19,758 nucleotides of DNA, from NCBI GenBank assembly GCA_013043945.1, contig JABEUW010000042.1, positions 1-19,758 of the forward strand, written 5' to 3'. The stretch is from Vulcanimicrobiota bacterium (GTDB lineage Bacteria > Vulcanimicrobiota > Vulcanimicrobiia > Vulcanimicrobiales > Vulcanimicrobiaceae). Made by a program: the position numbers and the translations under genes. The notes beneath the pieces were generated by a model, which was not told where the DNA came from, did no database searches, and saw only the letters and a program-made list of their open reading frames with translations. Below are positions 14,189-19,758 of the stretch, one piece after another. Position 1 is the first letter of the stretch. Each line of letters begins with the position of its first letter.

Positions 14189-17100
14189 CTACCCCGGCCC
14201 GATGATCCATTTCGAGAACCACATGCGTTGGTGCCACGCATTCCAGGTAATCGGCGTCGCCGAGAGGATCGGGAAGAAATACCAGAAGCCGGCGATCACG
14301 AGCAGGACGTAGGCACCGACGAGCCCTCGTGCGAGCATCTTCTTCGTCTCTTCCTGTCGGTCGCCCCACTGCCAAAGCCGTTGTAGGACGATCGCGTTAC
14401 AGATACATATCAGCGGAATATCGACGTAATAATGGTACTCGAACGCGATACGCGGCGAGAGCGACCACGGCAACCATTGCAGGAGGTAGTCGAGCACCAG
14501 CAGCGCGTAGCCCTTATGCCGTTCTCGCCAGGCGAGAACGCCGACGATCGGTATCGCGAGTAAGCCGAACCACAAAATAAACGGGTTGGGCATCGAGGTG
14601 ATCTCGCGTACGCAACAACCGTTCGGGTCGGTCGGATTCCTCCGTAAATCTTTATAATAATAGGCGACCGGCACCATATCGAGCGGCCACTCCCAGAATT
14701 TCGAGGAGTACGGATGCGTCGCTTTGAGATGGTCGTGGTACTCGAACATCGTGTATTGCCGATAGACGACGTCGTTGAAGTTGTGTATCTCGTTCGCCGA
14801 CTTCGCGTTGCGCGCGATATCGGGCACCCACGCCAACATATAGACCGTCATACTGATAAAGACGATCGAAAGCAGCGCGACGTCGAGCCTGAATCCGCGC
14901 GGATTTCCCCAGAGCGCGATTTTGTTCTTCCAGAAGCGCTGCGAGGCAACGACGATCAACACCAGCCAACTCACGCCGAAGCCCATGACGCCATACCACT
15001 TGCTGGCGATGAGGCAGCCTAATGCCACGGTAAAGGCGATCAGCCACCACCCGGCGCTCCGCCCATCCTCGCGCTCGCCGGCCTCGCTCTCGATGCGATT
15101 CTCCGTATAGAGTACGGCACCGTCGGGCGTCGCGTACCGCACGCTGCCGTCACGTCGATACTCGAATTCGACTCCCGGTTCGATCTCCGCGACCAGGTTT
15201 CCATTCCGTACCGTCGTTTGCGAACCGCGCACGGGCGTTTTCTTGCCCGGTTCGATGCGGCCGCCGTCGAAGCTCTCGACACGAACGCCCTCGGCGCCGA
15301 CGAGCGCAAGCGATCCATCGGGAAAGCTCCGCTCGCGCCTTCCATCGCCGAATATCCGCGGGAGGACGACGAGCCTCCCGATGAGATAGATTCCAACGGC
15401 AACGTATAATGCGATCAAGACATCGGCGATAATCGTTACCGTAGGGTTTGCTAACGGGTTGAGTTTGGTAAAAATTGCTCCGTAGAACAATCCAAAGATC
15501 GACCCAATGCCGAGGGAGATCGTAACCGAGACGGGATAGGCCCACCACGGCAAATCGACGTGTTGGCGTTCGTTGACCTGCGAAGCGATCCAGAAGCGAT
15601 AGAACGCATAGACGGCGGCGACCGAAAAAACGATGACGATTCCTTCGGGAGTCGCTATGCGCGATTGCACGTAATGCATGCCGTCAAAGAGAAAGAGCGT
15701 CGTGGCGATCGTTGCGAAGAGCGTCGAACGGGTGACGCGCCTTGCAAATGCGTAAACGATCGGAATAACCAGCGCACCGAAGAGCACGTCGACGAAGCGC
15801 CAGCCGTGTGCGTTATCTCCACGCGGCAGACCGCCGAAGAGCCAGGTCGAGGCCGTAATGAGTAACTTCGTTAGCGGTGGATGGGTATTTTCATAGATAC
15901 GAACGTTCCGCAGATACTCCTCGGCGGCTCGAGCGAAATAAATTTCGTCGAATATTTTCCCACCCGGTTTCCAATAATTGACGAACGAGAGCACGAAACT
16001 CGCAACGGTCAATGCCGCCGAAATAACGTAATCGAGCGGCCATGCGAGCGCGGCCAATCCGTTGCGCGGCGCGAACCAACGGCGCGCGCCCTGGCTAAAC
16101 CACGATTTGATCGCCTCGACCGACGGGTCGGCATCGCGTTTGCCCGGCTCGCTCTCGCCCGAGAGCGATAAGAACCCGTAACTGAGTACGAAAAATGCGA
16201 GCACGGCAACGAGCGAGAGCGGGTGCGTAACGGTCGGCCAAAGATTCGTCGTATCGAGGCCGGGCGTATGATTGGTCACGGCGTTGAGATAAGCGTAGGC
16301 GTACTTTAAATTGACGAAGAGCACGATCGAGAGAACGAGAGTGCCCCAGAGGTAGCGCCGCGCGACGCCGATCGCCGCAATACAAAAAAGTATTCCGTCG
16401 AAACTATAGCGTTCGTGCATGCGGGTCGCCAGCATGTAGAACGCCAGTAGGGCGATCGCCGAGGCTTCGAGCAGCGCGCCCTCGCTGCGCTCCTGTACGT
16501 AGCGCCAGGTCACCAATGCGGTCGCGGCGGCGACGAGCCCGATCCCCCAGAGCCCTTGCGGAATGCCGAAGATCGTCGCGGAGTCCGATTGCCAGAACGG
16601 CGCGGTGATCGTCCAGAGGTTCATCGCATTTGCCGAGTTGACCGCGTAGACGCTCGCGCCGAATTGGTATTGATGGTAGAGCCATGCGAGCACGGCGAAG
16701 GGATCGAACGAGGGATGGAACGGCAGCGCGACGAGCCAGGCGAGCCCGAAGGCGGCGAGAATACCGGCTCCCGCCGCTCGGATGCTTGCGATGCGCCAAC
16801 GCGTTCCAACGAGCGCGTAGGCAACGAGGAGCGGGGCGAGTACCGCGGCCTGAGGCTTAATGAGCAGCGAATACGAGAAGGCCGTCCATGCGAGCAGCGA
16901 CCAGCGCATCGTACCGCTCTCATCGTCGCCGCTACGCAGCAGCGCGTAGATTGCGAGCAATGCAAAGAGGCCCGCGACGGCATCGACCTGTCCCCAGACC
17001 GCCGAGATAAAGATCGTCGCCGGATTGAGGACGTAGAGCGCCGCAGCGAGCAGCCCCAGTGCCTTTCCGCCGAGCCGCGTGACGATGGCGTAGAGCAGCG

Positions 17101-17449
17101 CGCCGATTGCGAGGTCGGCGAGAATGCCCGGCACCTTCACGAGCAGATCGAGAATCGCGTAGTTTGCGTCGTGCGCGGCGAAGAGATGCGCCCACAGGAC
17201 GCCGATCGCACGGAGGATATAGAAATATCCGGGCGGATAATCGGCGAAGCCCGCACTTCCGTAGAACTGCGAGAGCGGATGCGATGCAAGCGTGATCGCC
17301 CACGATGCGAACGCCGCAATATCGTTCGAGAATCCGTTCTCTCGAATAAACAAGAGTCGGATAATGAGACCGAGGGCGAGAACGAGATAGAGCAACGGCC
17401 GAGCGATTGCTTCGACGCGATCGCGGAGCGATGAAGGACGGGTAATCAC
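14189..17449 (-). CDS. Double GT-C glycosyltransferase: Gpi18-like mannosyltransferase half fused to a PMT (protein O-mannosyltransferase) half
   Basis: A 1086-residue multi-pass membrane protein with two GT-C halves. Half one (about 1-430) has the luminal acidic motif NDIAAFASW (42-50), DYPPGYFYIL (70-79) and RMHERYSF (343-350), as in Gpi18-like (COG5542) enzymes. A soluble linker follows (431-465). Half two (about 466-1086) is a PMT: the catalytic DE pair in KIFDEIYFARA (498-508), THPPLTKLL (522-530), LIASKWYGVMGFG (813-825), HPYSSKFWEWPL (912-923). PMT enzymes move mannose (or another sugar) from a polyprenyl phosphate to protein Ser/Thr on the outer side of the membrane. Residues about 628-800 are an insert absent from simple bacterial PMTs: two more membrane helices and a hydrophilic, probably beta-rich domain (700-797). 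The start is GTG 17449 with GGAAAGGA upstream. The polyprenyl synthetase gene lies 18 bases before it. Confidence 0.88.
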   Translation of the reverse strand: MITRPSSLRDRVEAIARPLLYLVLALGLIIRLLFIRENGFSNDIAAFASWAITLASHPLSQFYGSAGFADYPPGYFYILRAIGVLWAHLFAAHDANYAILDLLVKVPGILADLAIGALLYAIVTRLGGKALGLLAAALYVLNPATIFISAVWGQVDAVAGLFALLAIYALLRSGDDESGTMRWSLLAWTAFSYSLLIKPQAAVLAPLLVAYALVGTRWRIASIRAAGAGILAAFGLAWLVALPFHPSFDPFAVLAWLYHQYQFGASVYAVNSANAMNLWTITAPFWQSDSATIFGIPQGLWGIGLVAAATALVTWRYVQERSEGALLEASAIALLAFYMLATRMHERYSFDGILFCIAAIGVARRYLWGTLVLSIVLFVNLKYAYAYLNAVTNHTPGLDTTNLWPTVTHPLSLVAVLAFFVLSYGFLSLSGESEPGKRDADPSVEAIKSWFSQGARRWFAPRNGLAALAWPLDYVISAALTVASFVLSFVNYWKPGGKIFDEIYFARAAEEYLRNVRIYENTHPPLTKLLITASTWLFGGLPRGDNAHGWRFVDVLFGALVIPIVYAFARRVTRSTLFATIATTLFLFDGMHYVQSRIATPEGIVIVFSVAAVYAFYRFWIASQVNERQHVDLPWWAYPVSVTISLGIGSIFGLFYGAIFTKLNPLANPTVTIIADVLIALYVAVGIYLIGRLVVLPRIFGDGRRERSFPDGSLALVGAEGVRVESFDGGRIEPGKKTPVRGSQTTVRNGNLVAEIEPGVEFEYRRDGSVRYATPDGAVLYTENRIESEAGEREDGRSAGWWLIAFTVALGCLIASKWYGVMGFGVSWLVLIVVASQRFWKNKIALWGNPRGFRLDVALLSIVFISMTVYMLAWVPDIARNAKSANEIHNFNDVVYRQYTMFEYHDHLKATHPYSSKFWEWPLDMVPVAYYYKDLRRNPTDPNGCCVREITSMPNPFILWFGLLAIPIVGVLAWRERHKGYALLVLDYLLQWLPWSLSPRIAFEYHYYVDIPLICICNAIVLQRLWQWGDRQEETKKMLARGLVGAYVLLVIAGFWYFFPILSATPITWNAWHQRMWFSKWIIGPG

Positions 17450-17467
17450 GCGGTCGATGATCCTTTC

Positions 17468-18448
17468 CTAGCGAAGAGAATCGGCGGCGAACCGATAGAG
17501 ATCGCCATCGCCGAAACGTTGTAAAGATTCCAGGCGTTGCGCGATGGCACGTTCGCATGCCGGTCGAGCGGCGAGTTCGTCGAGCGCTCGTCGAACCGCT
17601 TCTACCTCGTGAAGATCGAGGCTGCGGCCGCTTGCATACGTTGCGGCAACGGTGCGGCGCGCCGCAGAATCCGGCTGTGCGAGCGCCCATACTATTGGAA
17701 AACTCCACTTTCGCCGTGCGAGGTCGCCGGCAACGCGCTTGCCGGTTTCGACCTCATCTCCCCATACTCCGAGCAGGTCGTCGCGAATTTGAAATGCCAT
17801 ACCATATTCGCGGCCGAAGCCGCGCGCGCGTTCGGCCGTCGTCGCATCGGCGGCAGCGCAGATCGCCCCCAGTTCGCAGGCCGCACCGAAGAGCGCGGCC
17901 GTCTTCCCGGCGATCATCTCGAGATATTCTTCGAACGCAACGGCATCGCGCGATTCAAAGGCGATATCGCGGGCCTGCCCGTCACACATCGCCCGATGCG
18001 CCTCGTGGAGCCTCCGCACGGCCGAAAGGGCGCCCTGCGCTCCAAGGTGTGCTCCGCTCTGCGTTAGCGCGAGAAAACTGATCGCACACATCGCATCGCC
18101 GGCATTGATCGCCTGCGCGATACCGTAGCGCGCCCAGAGCGTCGGACGCCCGTGCCGAAGTTCGTCGCGGTCTTCAATATCGTCGTGAACGAGCGAATAA
18201 TTATGGAGGATCTCAACGGCGACTGCGGCGTCGAGAGTGGCTTCGACGGGCGCGCCGAGTTGAAAGGCCGTGCGGAACAAGAGTTGCGGGCGGAGCCGCT
18301 TTCCCACCCGCGTCGGGCCGAACTCGCCGAAGCCGAAATGATAGGCGATCGCTTCGCGCAGGAGATCGCCGGAGCGATGCTCCTCCGTGCGCTCGAGAAG
18401 CCGGCGCTCGAACGACGCGAGGACGCCATCGAGCATAGGCGCGCTCAT
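17468..18448 (-). CDS. Polyprenyl diphosphate synthase (trans-isoprenyl diphosphate synthase family)
   Basis: Condenses IPP onto allylic diphosphates to make a prenyl chain (GPP, FPP, GGPP or longer). 326 residues. GKRLRP (49-54), the first Asp-rich motif LVHDDIEDRDELRHGRPT (86-103, DDxxD = D89, D90, D93), GDAM (117-120), and the second motif FQIRDDLLGVWGDEVETGK (219-237). The second motif is DDLLG rather than DDxxD, a variant common in actinobacterial and related prenyl synthases, so activity is expected. Two small residues (Y84-S85) sit four and five places before the first motif, but product length cannot be fixed by eye. ATG 18448 overlaps the plsC stop as ATGA. It probably serves carrier lipid, quinone or carotenoid synthesis; the glycosyltransferase neighbour favours carrier lipid. 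Confidence 0.92.
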   Translation of the reverse strand: MSAPMLDGVLASFERRLLERTEEHRSGDLLREAIAYHFGFGEFGPTRVGKRLRPQLLFRTAFQLGAPVEATLDAAVAVEILHNYSLVHDDIEDRDELRHGRPTLWARYGIAQAINAGDAMCAISFLALTQSGAHLGAQGALSAVRRLHEAHRAMCDGQARDIAFESRDAVAFEEYLEMIAGKTAALFGAACELGAICAAADATTAERARGFGREYGMAFQIRDDLLGVWGDEVETGKRVAGDLARRKWSFPIVWALAQPDSAARRTVAATYASGRSLDLHEVEAVRRALDELAARPACERAIAQRLESLQRFGDGDLYRFAADSLR

Positions 18449-19032
18449 GCCGCCTCCGCCCGCAACGCGCGAATCGCCGCCATCACTCGTTGCGCGAACG
18501 GTTCGATATCCTCACGCGCGAGTCCATTCGCGCATGCGTCGAGCAGCGGTTCGCCATAGACGACGGTGACGCGAGCGAGCCTTCGCGCACGATCGCTGCC
18601 GACGATACAGGCCGGCACGACCGGTGCTCGCGCGAGCGATGCGAGCAACGAGACGCCGGATTGAATCGGGGCACGACCATCGAAATTCCGCGTCCCTTCG
18701 GGGAAGATGGCGATCGCTTTCCCCTCCCGTAAGACCTCGACCGAGCGCCGAATCGCCGCCATCGGGTTGCCGCCGCGATCGACCGGATATGCGCCGACCG
18801 CCGCAATCGCCGCCCCAAGGCCGGGCACCGCGAAGAGTTCGCGCTTCGCCATATAGTGCAACATCCGCGGAAGATAGATTCCCAGCGCGGGTGGGTCGAG
18901 ATAGGAGATGTGATTTGCCGCCACGATCAGCGGCCCGTGCAGCGGAACGCGCTCGATACCGAGCGCGCGAACGCGCCACGGCAAAAGCATGAGCCTGCAG
19001 ACTCCGCGACCGAAGCGATAGATCGCCGTCAC
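18445..19032 (-). CDS. plsC: 1-acyl-sn-glycerol-3-phosphate acyltransferase PlsC
   Basis: Adds the second acyl chain to lysophosphatidic acid, making phosphatidic acid at the membrane. 195 residues, compact form. The catalytic NHISYLD (40-46, the HX4D motif with H41 and D46), the glycerol-phosphate-binding FPEGTR (110-115) and a weaker block III (about VDRGG) are present. A hydrophobic N-terminal segment may dip into the membrane. The start is GTG 19032, overlapping the cmk stop as GTGA. The cmk-plsC pair is a common bacterial arrangement. Confidence 0.95.
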   Translation of the reverse strand: MTAIYRFGRGVCRLMLLPWRVRALGIERVPLHGPLIVAANHISYLDPPALGIYLPRMLHYMAKRELFAVPGLGAAIAAVGAYPVDRGGNPMAAIRRSVEVLREGKAIAIFPEGTRNFDGRAPIQSGVSLLASLARAPVVPACIVGSDRARRLARVTVVYGEPLLDACANGLAREDIEPFAQRVMAAIRALRAEAA

Positions 19033-19715
19033 GCCACTCTGCCCGCAAGCGTGGCGATCTTGGAGACGACCTCCTCGATTCCGAGCTCGCTCGAATCGAT
19101 AACGTGCGCGTCGGGGGAAATCTGCAACGGCGAGTTTGCTCGCGATTCGTCGAGGCGATCGCGCTCCTCTAACTCGGAATAGAGTGCGTGCGCATCGATC
19201 GCCGTACCGGATGCGGCGAATTGTGCGCTCCGCCGCGCGACGCGCGCGCCGATGCTCGCGGTCAGAAAGATTTTAACCTGCGCGTCGGGCAGCACCACCG
19301 TTCCGATATCGCGACCGGCCATGATGACCGGGCCGAGTCGGGCAATCTCGCGCTGCTTGGCGACCATTCGTTCGCGAATCCGCGGGTGCGCTGCAATCGT
19401 CGAGACCACCACGCTCGCGGCATTGGCCTGTAGATCGCCCTCCGAGAGCGCCTCTCCGCCGGCGAGAACGATGAAACCCATCGCCGTCGTGGGCTCGAGA
19501 CGGAGCTCGATCGGGCGTGCCTCCAGCAGGCGCAGCAGCGCCGGTTCGTTATCTGCATCGACGCGCTCCCGAAGCGAGAGCACGGCGAGCGCGCGATACA
19601 TCGCACCGGTATCGAGGTAGAGCAGCGCGAGGCGCTCGGCGAGGCGACGGGCGACCGTCGTCTTTCCGGAGCCGGCGGGCCCATCGAGCGCGATCTGCAG
19701 GTGGGGAGGAGTCAC
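19029..19715 (-). CDS. cmk: Cytidylate kinase (start uncertain, possibly extends past the window)
   Basis: Phosphorylates CMP and dCMP with ATP. 228 residues. P-loop GPAGSGKTT (12-20), LDTGAMYRA (34-42), the NMP-binding region with AAxVS, AGRDIGTVVLPDA (143-155), and an R-rich lid segment (ARVARRSAQ, about 167-175). The only conventional start in view is GTG 19715, which lacks a Shine-Dalgarno and follows a strong GC hairpin by three bases. The frame has no stop up to the window edge, so the true start may be outside, or the gene could be the end of a longer fusion (aroA-cmk fusions are known in some bacteria). Followed by plsC with a GTGA overlap. Confidence 0.93.
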   Translation of the reverse strand: MTPPHLQIALDGPAGSGKTTVARRLAERLALLYLDTGAMYRALAVLSLRERVDADNEPALLRLLEARPIELRLEPTTAMGFIVLAGGEALSEGDLQANAASVVVSTIAAHPRIRERMVAKQREIARLGPVIMAGRDIGTVVLPDAQVKIFLTASIGARVARRSAQFAASGTAIDAHALYSELEERDRLDESRANSPLQISPDAHVIDSSELGIEEVVSKIATLAGRVA

Positions 19716-19718
19716 AGC

Positions 19719-19738
19719 GGCCGGGGGTTCGCCCGGCC
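19719..19738 (-). other. Strong GC-rich hairpin just upstream of the cmk start
   Basis: GGCCGGG, a six-base loop, CCCGGCC: a 7-bp perfect stem. It ends three bases before the GTG at 19715, where a ribosome site would lie. A TAG in another frame (19740-19738) could end an upstream gene. There is no following T-run, so it is not a classic intrinsic terminator. If cmk starts at 19715 it could limit translation; if cmk starts upstream it is simply coding sequence. Confidence 0.35.
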
Positions 19739-19758
19739 TATCCTCCGCCCCCGCCAGC

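Noticed and set aside
16556..17434. 292-residue plus-strand frame opposite the glycosyltransferase
   Set aside because: Charged, repetitive composition (Arg, Glu) is the complement of hydrophobic membrane codons on the minus strand.
1..19758. CRISPR arrays, insertion sequences, phage genes, toxin-antitoxin pairs, riboswitches
   Set aside because: I looked for spaced direct repeats, terminal inverted repeats, transposase or integrase motifs and known riboswitch cores near thiL and the intergenic regions, and found none I could support.

Overview
The window is a gene-dense, high-G+C bacterial chromosome segment made almost entirely of housekeeping and envelope-biosynthesis genes. I see no phage, insertion sequence, CRISPR array, rRNA or intact tRNA. 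The gene set combines a YacL-type PIN/TRAM membrane protein next to ispD, the FakA/FakB fatty acid kinase with PlsX, a four-cysteine ribosomal protein L28, cmk-plsC, and an actinobacterial-style polyprenyl synthetase motif. That points to a high-G+C lineage of the Terrabacteria type; an Eremiobacterota (WPS-2)-like genome is my guess, at low confidence. No stretch over 300 bases lacks a gene.

Layout. (A) Positions 1-8284, minus strand, read from 8284 downward: a copper-protein-like lipoprotein, a 73-base gap with a small hairpin, then a tightly packed run fakA - plsX - fakB - fakB-like - hemW - yacL-like - ispD - ispF (cut by the window edge). Nearly every junction is an ATGA/GTGA/TAATG-type overlap, so the run from fakA down is probably one transcript. 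(B) Positions 8285-8490: a divergent intergenic region with a good sigma70-type promoter reading right. (C) Positions 8491-10385, plus strand: rpmB (L28), a beta-hydroxyacid dehydrogenase with a rebuilt substrate loop, and an alpha/beta hydrolase. (D) Positions 10377-19715, minus strand: cmk - plsC - polyprenyl synthetase - a 1086-residue double GT-C glycosyltransferase - yebC - rpe - thiL - pdxY-like kinase - small unknown protein, again mostly with 4-base overlaps. Runs C and D converge and overlap by 9 bases at their stop codons.

How the genes work together. FakA with FakB phosphorylates free fatty acids, PlsX exchanges acyl-phosphate with acyl-ACP, and PlsC adds the second acyl chain of phosphatidic acid, so the window holds most of a fatty-acid-salvage to phospholipid route (PlsY is not here). 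IspD and IspF make isoprenoid precursors. The polyprenyl synthetase elongates them and sits directly before a glycosyltransferase of the type that uses polyprenyl-phosphate sugars, suggesting a carrier-lipid to protein-glycosylation link. The rest is core metabolism: HemW (heme trafficking), ThiL (thiamine diphosphate), a B6-vitamer-type kinase, Rpe (pentose phosphates), Cmk (CMP/dCMP), YebC and L28 (translation).

The most unusual items are the fused Gpi18-like plus PMT glycosyltransferase with a large insert in its PMT half, the second FakB-like protein that has Asn where the family has the ligand-binding His, the dehydrogenase with an altered substrate loop, and a strong excess of the palindrome CGATCG/GCGATCGC.
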